The notes: generated by a model not told the origin, from the sequence alone. A stretch of 8,547 nucleotides of DNA from Candidatus Thalassarchaeaceae archaeon (GCA_029250565.1 JAQXFA010000059.1:1-8547); one strand, 5' to 3'. Shown: positions 1-6,400, counted from the first letter of the stretch. Numbers and translations: made by a program.

Positions 1-171
1 TTCTGCAAACAAGAAGGCCATTGCCCCATCTTGAATTCGTTGTGTGATTTTCGCCACCGTTTCGTTCTCAATTTTGATTGAGTCAACCTTCTTGTACAGC
101 ATTGCTGCAATCAGTAAACCAACTATTCCAACGCCTATTCCAATTAATCCTACTTGTGTTCCATCCATCAT
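1..171 (-). CDS. hppA: Membrane-bound ion-translocating pyrophosphatase, N-terminal fragment
   Basis: This is the first 57 codons of a gene that continues beyond the left edge. The product begins MMDGTQVGLIGIGVGIVGLL, a glycine-rich first transmembrane helix (about residues 5-26). A short charged loop follows, then a segment ending RIQDGAMAFLFAE (residues 45-57). This matches the N-terminal pattern of K+-dependent H+/Na+-pumping pyrophosphatases, where helix 1 is followed by an 'I-x-(E/D)-G-A-x-A-F/Y-L' segment. Such enzymes hydrolyse cytoplasmic pyrophosphate and export H+ or Na+. The catalytic core and the K+-determining residues lie outside the window, so ion specificity cannot be judged. 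The start is one of two adjacent ATGs (171 or 168). An AGGTGAT site abuts the first, which makes the second plausible too. Identification rests on about 50 residues but the motif is distinctive. Confidence 0.82.
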   Translation of the reverse strand, partial: MMDGTQVGLIGIGVGIVGLLIAAMLYKKVDSIKIENETVAKITQRIQDGAMAFLFAE

Positions 172-178
172 ATCACCT
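172..178 (-). promoter_or_regulatory. Shine-Dalgarno site of hppA
   Basis: AGGTGAT on the minus strand, directly before the ATGATG start pair. It complements the archaeal 16S 3' end (ATCACCT). Spacing is zero to the first ATG and three bases to the second, which slightly favours the second. Confidence 0.6.
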
Positions 179-194
179 GATTGATTGGCCCGCC

Positions 195-205
195 GACCTG
201 AGGTC
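195..205. promoter_or_regulatory. Palindrome between TATA box and start, possible operator
   Basis: GACCT-G-AGGTC is a perfect 5+1+5 palindrome lying between the TATA-like box (207-215) and the predicted hppA transcription start. A repressor bound here would block the polymerase. It is short enough to occur by chance. Confidence 0.25.
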
Positions 206-206
206 A

Positions 207-215
207 CCATATAAG
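207..215 (-). promoter_or_regulatory. TATA-like box for hppA
   Basis: CTTATATGG on the minus strand resembles an archaeal TATA box. With usual TATA-to-start spacing (about 25 bases), transcription would begin near position 185. That gives a leader of about 14 bases, just enough to hold the AGGTGAT site. The assignment is from motif and spacing only. Confidence 0.4.
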
Positions 216-240
216 CGATATCCACTTAATTCAACTCTGA

Positions 241-257
241 CTGTCTCTTAGAGACAG
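241..257. repeat. 17-bp palindrome between amidotransferase stop and hppA promoter
   Basis: CTGTCTCT-T-AGAGACAG is a perfect 8+1+8 inverted repeat. It lies 24 bases beyond the stop codon of the amidotransferase gene and about 25 bases upstream of the hppA TATA-like box. It could be a 3'-end hairpin for the first gene or a regulator site for the second. No T-run follows it on the minus strand, so a classical terminator is not supported. Confidence 0.5.
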
Positions 258-281
258 GGGGACCTTAACCGATTTCATCAA

Positions 282-1193
282 TTATGTGTATATTTTAGCC
301 ACTACTGATGCAAAATTGGAAAGAATTGCAGCACCATCATGTTCTCGTTCAAACGCGGTCGCTTCCTCGACTGAAATATGACCAAGGCTGACTGAACGCT
401 CTATCCGATTCTTTGCAGCCTCTGGGTGAAATTGTAAACCCCAAATTGGAAGATTCTCATTTTGTTCATCCAAAATTCTCACACTTGCCAAAGAGTTGTG
501 GCCCGTAGAACCTAGCACTACCGCTTGTTTAGGAAGTTCTACCACATGGTCTTGGTGAGTGAAAAGACAAACTGGGTTGCTCAACTCAGCAAAAATCTCG
601 TCTTCGCCCCCAGCCCTGCTTAACTCCAATTCAACCACTGAATCTGTCCGAGATTGTGCCCTAACCACATCTCCACCAAGGGCTTGACATAGAAGTTGGT
701 GGCCAAAACAGATTCCGAGAGTTGGTAATTTCAAAGCCACCGCTGCGCGCAATAAACTGGCTGCACCTTCCATCCATGGCTCCCACATTGATACGTTTCT
801 TCTGCTCCCTGTGCAGATTACAACATCCACTGAGTTTACTGCGAGCCATTTTTTCAGAGTGTTGGTATCAGCAGATGGTAAAGCAACCCTCTGCATTGTC
901 ACTTCACCAGAACACGCCTGCTGAAGTTCAGTATCTGTTGGAGAAGCAACGAAAGGGAAAGCTTCGTCCCAAGTTGGGACATCTGCTTTGTCTAATTGAA
1001 TTAATTCAGAGGCGGCATTCTGTTTTGCACGTTCATCAATATTAGTAGACTGAAATTGAGGAGTGAGTAACAATACCTCTAGTGTTGAAAATCTTTCAGC
1101 AAGTGGGAAAAGTATCTCCATATTGCCTCCATGACCAAATTCGGCCCGTTCAACAAGGAGATCAAGGAGTGCAACCCTGATACCTCTTGCCAT
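282..1193 (-). CDS. Class I glutamine amidotransferase (GMP synthase-like GATase domain protein)
   Basis: A 303-residue, single-domain class I (triad) glutamine amidotransferase, which would release ammonia from glutamine for an unidentified acceptor reaction. The nucleophile elbow is GICFGHQLLCQALGG with Cys162. The oxyanion-side strand is VVICTGSRRNVSMWEPW (near 125-141). The His-Glu pair is in LQFHPEA (His256, Glu258), so the triad is complete. The conserved FTHQDHV loop is also present. The architecture resembles free-standing GMP-synthase-like GATases rather than GuaA, because no synthetase domain follows. It is longer than the roughly 240 residues usual for such proteins; the excess is a segment at about 45-110. 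The start at 1193 (ATG) is chosen because MARGIRVALLDLL leads straight into the first beta-strand. An ATG at 1199 is equally possible. The frame is open to 1265, but that extension looks non-coding. The gene is divergent from the Nfu gene. Confidence 0.85.
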   Translation of the reverse strand: MARGIRVALLDLLVERAEFGHGGNMEILFPLAERFSTLEVLLLTPQFQSTNIDERAKQNAASELIQLDKADVPTWDEAFPFVASPTDTELQQACSGEVTMQRVALPSADTNTLKKWLAVNSVDVVICTGSRRNVSMWEPWMEGAASLLRAAVALKLPTLGICFGHQLLCQALGGDVVRAQSRTDSVVELELSRAGGEDEIFAELSNPVCLFTHQDHVVELPKQAVVLGSTGHNSLASVRILDEQNENLPIWGLQFHPEAAKNRIERSVSLGHISVEEATAFEREHDGAAILSNFASVVAKIYT

Positions 1194-1314
1194 ATACATT
1201 CGTAAAGCATGGATGCCATCAATGATTGCTAAGAATACCCAACAACTGTAACACCATTTGCGCAATTGAAAGACAGAACCGACCGATGGTTGAAAGAGGG
1301 CGGGGCCTGTGGAC

Positions 1315-1322
1315 TAGGTGAG
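1315..1322 (+). promoter_or_regulatory. Shine-Dalgarno site of the Nfu gene
   Basis: AGGTGAGG ends eight bases before the ATG at 1331. It is a strong archaeal ribosome-binding site and fixes that start. Confidence 0.65.
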
Positions 1323-1330
1323 GCGAATAG

Positions 1331-1615
1331 ATGGCTGAAATAGACCGAGCGAAAATTCTCGCATCTGTGGGACCTATTCAAGCGGTATTAGATGCCCATG
1401 AAGGCGAGGTAAATGTTGTTTCAACTACTGATGGAATAATTTCAATATCCCTTGAAGGAGGATGTACTGGGTGTTCAGCAACACCCACTACTGCAATGCA
1501 AATTTACTACTCTCTAATGAAACTTGAAGAAGTTAATGATGTCATTTTCCTCAATGGCGAGTTACCCGAATATATGCGAGCATTCATTGATGATAAATTA
1601 AAGATTGAACCTTGA
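1331..1615 (+). CDS. Nfu / NifU C-terminal domain Fe-S scaffold protein
   Basis: A 94-residue protein consisting only of the NifU C-terminal (Nfu) domain. Such proteins hold a labile [4Fe-4S] cluster between subunits and pass it to apo-enzymes in the cytoplasm. The family signature is visible: an N-terminal helix (IDRAKILASVGPIQAVLDAH), a strand pair with GIISISLEGG, then the cluster motif GGCTGCSATPTTAM with Cys45 and Cys48. The helix that normally follows is MQIYYSLMKLEEV. The DGG-like motif of many homologues is replaced by AHEGEV, a modest deviation. Size is normal for stand-alone Nfu proteins. The start is fixed by an AGGTGAGG site eight bases upstream. The gene stands alone, divergent from the amidotransferase, with a T-rich stretch just after its stop. 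Client proteins are not indicated by context, although Nth in this window would be an Fe-S enzyme. Confidence 0.88.
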   Translation: MAEIDRAKILASVGPIQAVLDAHEGEVNVVSTTDGIISISLEGGCTGCSATPTTAMQIYYSLMKLEEVNDVIFLNGELPEYMRAFIDDKLKIEP

Positions 1616-1618
1616 ATC

Positions 1619-1626
1619 TGTTTTTC
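1619..1626 (+). terminator. T-rich stretch after the Nfu gene
   Basis: TGTTTTTC begins four bases after the Nfu stop codon. Archaeal RNA polymerase commonly terminates at such T-runs without a hairpin. The run is short (five T), so this is a weak call. Confidence 0.3.
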
Positions 1627-1648
1627 ATCTGTAGGTATTGGGTGTGCT

Positions 1649-1663
1649 GTTAAATCATTTAAC
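1649..1663. promoter_or_regulatory. AT-rich 15-bp palindrome upstream of the TSP3 gene
   Basis: GTTAAAT-C-ATTTAAC is a perfect 7+1+7 palindrome. Its right half (TTTAACTAATT) could also serve as a TATA-like element. If so, transcription would start near 1685-1690 and the RNA leader would include the hairpin at 1702-1735. It may be a promoter element overlapped by an operator. The assignment is by pattern only. Confidence 0.35.
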
Positions 1664-1701
1664 TAATTGATAGATTGTTGAGTGAAAGTAAAACGCCTAC
1701 G

Positions 1702-1735
1702 GCGAGGCTTGATAGAGGAAATAGGCTAGCCTCGC
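1702..1735 (+). promoter_or_regulatory. Leader hairpin ending three bases before the TSP3 gene start
   Basis: GCGAGGCT (1702-1709) and AGCCTCGC (1728-1735) are exact reverse complements separated by 18 bases. The stem ends three bases before the ATG at 1739 and no GGTGA-type site is seen. A second overlapping option is the palindrome AGGCTAGCCT (1723-1732). Either structure in the mRNA could restrict ribosome access. Confidence 0.45.
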
Positions 1736-1738
1736 AAT

Positions 1739-3154
1739 ATGCGAAGCGGCCCTGTCACCATTTTGATGGCGACGGTTTTGTTCGTCTCTCTACTATCGTT
1801 TACTTCACCAGCACTTGCTGCTGAAGATGATGACTGCCCTGGAATAAACGGAGATTCCACCAACGATAGAAATGGGTGTCCCGATACAGATGGTGATGGA
1901 TGGTCCGATCCTGATGAGGATTGGGGTACTTCTGACGGAGCCGATGCTTTTCCAAATGAGAAAACCCAGTGGGCAGACCGAGACGGTGATGGTTTTGGCG
2001 ACACTAATTCATTTGATGCTGTTCTGATTGATCATTTTCCCGACGATAAGAATCTTCACAGAGCCGTCCTATCCGTAGGATGTAATCCACCTGACCATAC
2101 CTTGCCAATTGGCAAATCAAGTTACTTTTTATGCACGGTGAAAAATGAGGGACTTGTGCCAATCAGATTAACCGCAGAATGGGATGCCAAAAATGGCATA
2201 TCAATTAGTGAACTACCAACAAAAATTGACTTAGAAGAACATGGATTTGGCGGAGACCAGAGCGAGTTGAGATTGGATTTCACTGCTGAATCTGCAGGTA
2301 TAAGCGGTGGGCTGTTGTACTTCAATGAAAGCAGTGACCCTGAACCAATATTCTCAGTTGCATTAGGTGTTCTTGTTGAGACTTCAACACCCCAGGCAAG
2401 TAGTTCTGATGCCACTCCAACTTTGGATCCATTGAGAGATAAAGCGAACTCTGTAGCATCATGGATGAGTGCCAAAACCGGTTACAATTTTAACCTTCAA
2501 ACAGTACTTGCATTGCTAATTATCGGGCCATTCATTTTGTTTGTAATTGGCAGAAAAACACAATCTTCATTGCATAATCGGAAACTTGAGCGTGAAGCGT
2601 TGGAAAAAGAATCGACCAATGAAGAGGAGCGTGAAAAGGAAGTTGAACCTGAGCCAAAAGAACTCTCCTTAGAGGATATGGCAACCGACCCGAATGTTAC
2701 CGAAACAAAGCCAAAACGTGGCGTGAAGGGGGCTGAAGGGAGAATTCTTGCTGATGGTATGGTGGAAGTAATGGTTGGAGAAATTGACATGCCGTCATCA
2801 CCAAATGATGCATTCAATGTACTAACTGAAAACTTAGATGAATCTGAGATAGAAGGTGATGATTGGGATCCATCTCTAGATGAAGAAAAAGAAGATGATA
2901 CTGATTTCAAAGTCGCCGCGAAACATAGGACTAGCAAAGCAGAGGGTGATGAGGCGGCTGATGATGAGCCGAAAACCGCTAAAAGAAAAAGCAAGAAAGC
3001 TGAGAATAAACAAGTGAATACTGCTGAAACGAAGACAGACTCAACACCTGTTAAACCGGTTAGTAAATCGGTTAAGAAACAAAAGAAGGGCGGTAAAAAA
3101 CGACCACCTGGAAAAGTAGGGCATACTAGGGGACCTGGTGTTGACCTAAAGTGA
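1739..3154 (+). CDS. Secreted single-pass membrane protein with thrombospondin type 3 repeats
   Basis: A 471-residue protein of unknown function. Residues 1-28 are a clear signal peptide (hydrophobic core ILMATVLFVSLLSF, cleavage near ALA-AE). Residues 30-95 are rich in Asp and Gly and carry TSP3-type calcium-binding motifs: DTDGDGWSDPDEDW (49-62) and DRDGDGFGDTN (80-90), with Cys33 and Cys47 as a possible disulfide. Residues 108-215 look like a beta-sandwich domain, with another Cys pair (115, 132). A Ser/Thr/Pro linker leads to a transmembrane helix at about 253-271 (VLALLIIGPFILFVIG), followed by basic residues. The roughly 200-residue tail should therefore be cytoplasmic: an acidic coiled stretch (280-315), a compact non-repetitive patch (about 327-365, including GRILADGMVEVMVGEIDM), more acid, then a Lys-rich end closing with VGHTRGPGVDLK. 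The layout suggests a surface sensor, adhesin or organiser. The gene converges on the next one with five bases between stops. Confidence 0.8.
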   Translation: MRSGPVTILMATVLFVSLLSFTSPALAAEDDDCPGINGDSTNDRNGCPDTDGDGWSDPDEDWGTSDGADAFPNEKTQWADRDGDGFGDTNSFDAVLIDHFPDDKNLHRAVLSVGCNPPDHTLPIGKSSYFLCTVKNEGLVPIRLTAEWDAKNGISISELPTKIDLEEHGFGGDQSELRLDFTAESAGISGGLLYFNESSDPEPIFSVALGVLVETSTPQASSSDATPTLDPLRDKANSVASWMSAKTGYNFNLQTVLALLIIGPFILFVIGRKTQSSLHNRKLEREALEKESTNEEEREKEVEPEPKELSLEDMATDPNVTETKPKRGVKGAEGRILADGMVEVMVGEIDMPSSPNDAFNVLTENLDESEIEGDDWDPSLDEEKEDDTDFKVAAKHRTSKAEGDEAADDEPKTAKRKSKKAENKQVNTAETKTDSTPVKPVSKSVKKQKKGGKKRPPGKVGHTRGPGVDLK

Positions 3155-3159
3155 GAAAG

Positions 3160-3501
3160 TTACTCTTCTTCTTCTGACTCACGGCGCATTTTCATCAAAT
3201 CGTGTGGATTGGATTCGCCTTGGATATCTTCTCCTTTGATATTCATGCCTGCGCTTACTCCAACAGCAATACAAACCACTGCTAACACCCTTGCAAAATT
3301 TGCTGAGCCGAACAGATTACCACCGGCAAAATAAAGTCCAAAAAGTGAGATTGCCGCGCTAAAACAGAGAATTGTCATAATCTTTTGAGCAATTTTTTCT
3401 GATTTATCAGTTCTTGAAAGAGTCCCGATACTCATCCAAATTAGGAATGATCCTGAGCAAGTCAACGCTGATAGCGACTCAAGAAGGCTGACCAACCCCA
3501 T
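3160..3501 (-). CDS. Small three-helix membrane protein, unknown function
   Basis: A 113-residue predicted integral membrane protein that I do not recognise. Counting from the ATG at 3501, hydrophobic segments lie at about 1-28 (MGLVSLLESLSALTCSGSFL onward), 42-60 (MTILCFSAAISLFGLYFAGG) and 69-88 (FARVLAVVCIAVGVSAGMNI). A Lys/Arg-containing loop (RTDKSEKIAQK) separates helices 1 and 2. The tail is hydrophilic and ends in SEEEE. The positive loop between helices 1 and 2 would be cytoplasmic. The frame is open upstream to a TTG at 3531, but ATG at 3501 starts right at the first helix and is preferred. No clear ribosome-binding site is seen. It is divergent from polX and converges on the TSP3 gene. 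Codon use looks like that of its neighbours. Confidence 0.65.
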   Translation of the reverse strand: MGLVSLLESLSALTCSGSFLIWMSIGTLSRTDKSEKIAQKIMTILCFSAAISLFGLYFAGGNLFGSANFARVLAVVCIAVGVSAGMNIKGEDIQGESNPHDLMKMRRESEEEE

Positions 3502-3540
3502 TGTTGTGGCGAAGACGAGGCAGCACTTCAACCGCGCGAG

Positions 3541-3567
3541 GGTTCAAGCAGGGTGACCTGCTCAACC
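3541..3567. repeat. Interrupted inverted repeat between the divergent membrane-protein and polX genes
   Basis: AGCAGG (3547-3552) and CCTGCT (3557-3562) form a six-base stem with loop GTGA. It extends outward past a small bulge with GGTT (3541-3544) and AACC (3564-3567). It lies between the two divergent starts, 14 bases before the preferred polX ATG, so it could be a shared operator or a leader hairpin. Confidence 0.35.
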
Positions 3568-3581
3568 GTAGTGGGGAGAAC

Positions 3582-5528
3582 ATGGTTTCAATGAAGTCGT
3601 GGACATTGCCAAAGAGTAGGCGGGATGACCCGCCACATTATTCCAAAGCACAAGTTGCTACTGTGCTAGAACAAGTCGCCACTCTACTCAAGTTAACAGA
3701 TGCCAATCCTTTTCGAATACGAGCATACGAAAATGGCAGCCGAACGATTGCATCTATTGAACAAGATTTGTGGGAATTAAGCACATCTGGAAAAATGACT
3801 GAAGTAAAAGGAATTGGAAAAGGGATTGCTTCACTGATTGGGGAAGCCCTTGGTGAAGGGACTTGGGGAGACCTACAGAAATTGTATGATGATACACCTG
3901 CAGGAATGATTGAGATGCTAGCAATCCCTGGGCTTGGACCAAAACGAATCAAACAACTTCACGATGAATTGGGTATTGATTCCATCGCTGAACTTTCTAC
4001 TGTTTGCCACGAAGGTGGTGTTGAGAAACTAGATGGTTTTGGTGCAAAGAGCCAGCAAAAAATCCTAGATGGAATTGACTTGCTGGCTCGATTCCAAGGT
4101 CGCCGCCGCCTAAATGTCGGGCTACTTTATGGTGAAGCGTTTGAGGCACTAGTAGCCAGAATCAAAGGAGTTGAGCACGCTCAACTCGCAGGTAGTGCTA
4201 GGCGGCGGCGAGAAACAATTGGAGACTTGGATATCGTTGCCGCTGTTCGGCCAGAAAATGTTGATGCCGTCACAAAAGCAATTCTCAACACCCCAAACAT
4301 TGCAGAAGTAAAAGGCGCGGGTGACAGTAAAGTGAGTGTCATTTTAGAAGCCAGTATTCTTGAACAACACATGGATCTTGGTACACTTGACAGTGGAGTG
4401 TTTTCAGCAATTGGTGGGGATGATTACTCAAGTATGGAATCAGCTGGAACTATTGACGCTCAAGTAAGATTAGTACCGCCTGAAGTTTTTGCATTCACAT
4501 TAGCATACTTCACTGGCAGCAAAGAGCACAACATTCTTCTTCGACAAAGAGCAATCAATATGGGATTGCGCCTCAACGAATTTGGGTTAATCCCTGAAGA
4601 AAAAGCCGGTGATATGAAAGGTTTAGAAGCAGCACAATTCTCACTACCTGCGACAACTGAAGAAGAAATTTACCAACACTTAGGCCTTGCATGGGTTCCT
4701 CCAGAACTACGTGAAGACATGGGAGAAGTTGATGCGGCTGAGACAAATAAACTACCTAGGCTAGTAATGCCTACTGACTTGAAAGGATGTTTCCATAACC
4801 ACACAACTCTGTCAGATGGAGTTGCTACTCTTGAGCAAATGGCTGGAGCTGCGATGGATATGGACTGGCAATTCTTGGGGATTGCAGACCACTCACAAAT
4901 ACTCAATATTGGAGGGCGACAAATTGGCGCTGATGCAGAAGATATGTTGGCTCAAGGTGAAGCAATAAGAGCACTCAACGAGGTTTGGGCTGATGGGGGT
5001 AAGGACTTCCGATTATTGCATGGGGCTGAGTGTGATATTCTCCCAGATGGTTCACTAGATTATGACGAAGAGACACGCCGGCAACTTAGCCATGTAGTCG
5101 CCTCAGTACATCAGTTAACTACTTGGAGAAGTCGAGATGAAGTGGCAAATACTGAGGCTTTAATTACAGCAATTGAGGACCCCACTTGTACAATTCTTGG
5201 CCATCCTACTGGCCGAATTTTACAAGGACGAGATGGGTTTGATGTGGATTTACATGCTGTTTTACGTCGTATGGGTGAATTGAATGCTGAAGGTGAGTTG
5301 AAATCTGTTGAGATTAATGCTAGCCCATATCGACTTGATTTAGATTGGCGATTTTTGCGATTTGCAAGAGACCAAGGCGTCCCAATCTGCATCAATCCCG
5401 ATGCACACGACACATCAGGTCTGAGAGATGTGTGGTTTGGAGTGCAAATCGCTCGCAAAGGTTGGCTTGAACCTCAACACTTACTGAACTGTAAAACTGG
5501 CGAAGAAATTGAAGCAATGTTGTCTTGA
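3582..5528 (+). CDS. polX: Family X DNA polymerase with C-terminal PHP nuclease domain
   Basis: A 648-residue PolX, a repair enzyme that fills short gaps and, through its PHP domain, acts as a Mn-dependent 3'-5' exonuclease/AP endonuclease. Domain order: N-terminal 8-kDa-like domain (NPFRIRAYENGSRTI, 42-56); helix-hairpin-helix motifs at VKGIGKGIA (75-83), IPGLGPKRI (115-123) and LDGFGAK (150-156); polymerase palm with GSARRRRETIGDLDI, supplying Asp215 and Asp217; thumb motif YFTGSKEHN (309-317). The PHP domain is complete: His405, His407, Asp412, Asp436-His437, Glu483, His510, His541, Asp607 and His609. The oddity is an insertion of roughly 35 residues (about 257-291) just before the strand carrying the third catalytic Asp. 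There the usual V-D-x-R reads A-Q-V-R, with Gln294 at the Asp position. The protein is longer than the usual 570-580 residues, partly from this. ATG 3582 follows GGGGAG by four bases; ATG 3591 is an alternative. Confidence 0.92.
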   Translation: MVSMKSWTLPKSRRDDPPHYSKAQVATVLEQVATLLKLTDANPFRIRAYENGSRTIASIEQDLWELSTSGKMTEVKGIGKGIASLIGEALGEGTWGDLQKLYDDTPAGMIEMLAIPGLGPKRIKQLHDELGIDSIAELSTVCHEGGVEKLDGFGAKSQQKILDGIDLLARFQGRRRLNVGLLYGEAFEALVARIKGVEHAQLAGSARRRRETIGDLDIVAAVRPENVDAVTKAILNTPNIAEVKGAGDSKVSVILEASILEQHMDLGTLDSGVFSAIGGDDYSSMESAGTIDAQVRLVPPEVFAFTLAYFTGSKEHNILLRQRAINMGLRLNEFGLIPEEKAGDMKGLEAAQFSLPATTEEEIYQHLGLAWVPPELREDMGEVDAAETNKLPRLVMPTDLKGCFHNHTTLSDGVATLEQMAGAAMDMDWQFLGIADHSQILNIGGRQIGADAEDMLAQGEAIRALNEVWADGGKDFRLLHGAECDILPDGSLDYDEETRRQLSHVVASVHQLTTWRSRDEVANTEALITAIEDPTCTILGHPTGRILQGRDGFDVDLHAVLRRMGELNAEGELKSVEINASPYRLDLDWRFLRFARDQGVPICINPDAHDTSGLRDVWFGVQIARKGWLEPQHLLNCKTGEEIEAMLS

Positions 5529-5573
5529 TGCTCAATCCTAAAGTTCATTCAATCCGGCTACCGCCCAATAATT

Positions 5574-5780
5574 ATGGGAGCGGCAAGAGCGGTAGTCTTT
5601 GGTGGAGTCATGATTCTCCCTGCTCTTCTGGTTGGCGTGGTTTTATTCCTTATATTGGGAGGAGCCAATGAAGAATTCGCGGATTGGATGTGGTTTCCAT
5701 GTTACATACTTCCAGCCGCTATCATTCTCTCTGCTAGCATCTACGGCTGGAAAACCGATATCCCTGTTGAACTGGAGTGA
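5574..5780 (+). CDS. Small two-helix membrane protein upstream of nth
   Basis: A 68-residue protein with two predicted transmembrane helices: about 8-29 (VFGGVMILPALLVGVVLFLILGG) and 41-58 (FPCYILPAAIILSASIYGW). A short acidic loop (ANEEFADW) lies between them and the acidic tail is KTDIPVELE. Arg5 before helix 1 and Lys60 after helix 2 suggest both ends are cytoplasmic. I do not recognise a family. The start at ATG 5574 has no ribosome-binding site and may be leaderless. ATG 5610 has GGTGGAG close upstream, but it would cut off part of helix 1. The gene follows polX by 45 bases. Its stop overlaps an in-frame GTG of the nth reading frame, so it probably shares a transcript with nth. It is credible because it is short, hydrophobic and tightly packed, but there is no homology support. 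Confidence 0.6.
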   Translation: MGAARAVVFGGVMILPALLVGVVLFLILGGANEEFADWMWFPCYILPAAIILSASIYGWKTDIPVELE

Positions 5781-5791
5781 TTCTGGTGAAA

Positions 5792-6400
5792 ATGGGTCAA
5801 AATGTATCTGCTATTGGCACCATTCTTGATGAGTTATACCCTGAACAACCAATCCCTCTTGACCACCGTGATCCATACACCTTCCTTGTGGCTGTGATGC
5901 TATCAGCACAAACAACCGATAAGAAGGTCAACCAAGTTACTCCATCCCTCTTTGATAGGGCAGACACCCCCGAAAAAATGGCTAACCTAGAAGTTGATGA
6001 AATACGTGAAATTATTCGCGAGATTGGACTAGCACCAACCAAGGCAAAAAACCTGAAAAAAATGGCCGAACAACTAATTGATTTACACTCAGGTGTGGTT
6101 CCACGCACATTTGAGGAACTTGAAGAATTAGCAGGAGTTGGCCATAAAACTGCAAGCGTAGTGATGGTACAGGCGTTTGGAGTCCCTGCTTTTCCTGTTG
6201 ATACACATATTCACAGATTAGCCAAGCGTTGGGGCTTGAGCGAAGGTAGAAATGTTGTGCAAGTTGAGCGTGATTTGAAAGCATTATTTCCCGAAGATGA
6301 GTGGAAACGTAGGCACTTACAAATCATCTTTTTTGGCAGAGAATATTGTCCAGCAAGAGGGCATAATCTAGAGGAGTGCCCTATTTGTTCTTTGATCTAA
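5792..6400 (+). CDS. nth: Endonuclease III (DNA glycosylase / AP lyase)
   Basis: A 202-residue endonuclease III, which removes oxidised pyrimidines and cleaves the resulting abasic site. From ATG 5792: substrate-contact motif LSAQTTDKKVNQ (about 37-48); helix-hairpin-helix LAGVGHKTASVVM with catalytic Lys119; then FPVDTHIHR with catalytic Asp137. The C-terminal Fe-S region reads YCPARGHNLEECPICSLI, giving Cys186, Cys196 and Cys199 and then the stop. The canonical pattern is C-x6-C-x2-C-x5-C; here it is C-x9-C-x2-C and the fourth Cys is absent. A Cys codon lies in frame after the TAA, at the x5 position (6404-6406). The cluster may be incomplete, differently ligated or absent. ATG 5792 puts the SAQ motif at the same distance as in E. 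coli Nth. GTG codons at 5777 and 5786 are in-frame alternatives, the first overlapping the upstream stop. Confidence 0.92.
   Translation: MGQNVSAIGTILDELYPEQPIPLDHRDPYTFLVAVMLSAQTTDKKVNQVTPSLFDRADTPEKMANLEVDEIREIIREIGLAPTKAKNLKKMAEQLIDLHSGVVPRTFEELEELAGVGHKTASVVMVQAFGVPAFPVDTHIHRLAKRWGLSEGRNVVQVERDLKALFPEDEWKRRHLQIIFFGREYCPARGHNLEECPICSLI

Noticed and set aside
722..1045. Plus-strand open frame opposite the amidotransferase gene
   Set aside because: The minus-strand frame carries the full catalytic triad; this one shows no domain and no ribosome-binding site.
1194..1265. Upstream extension of the amidotransferase to an ATG at 1265
   Set aside because: The extra residues (MRKWCYSCWVFLAIIDGIHA) precede the first strand of the fold, no ribosome-binding site supports it, and it would crowd the divergent promoter.
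2122..2994. Long minus-strand open frames (2122-2475 and 2497-2994) opposite the TSP3 protein gene
   Set aside because: They mirror a strongly supported plus-strand gene with signal peptide and domains. Their products are Ser/Phe-rich low-complexity, the typical reverse of an acidic Lys/Glu-rich frame.
4350..4454. Intein or mobile insertion in polX
   Set aside because: The insert is only about 35 residues and lacks the Cys/Ser start and His-Asn end of inteins. No flanking direct repeats were seen.
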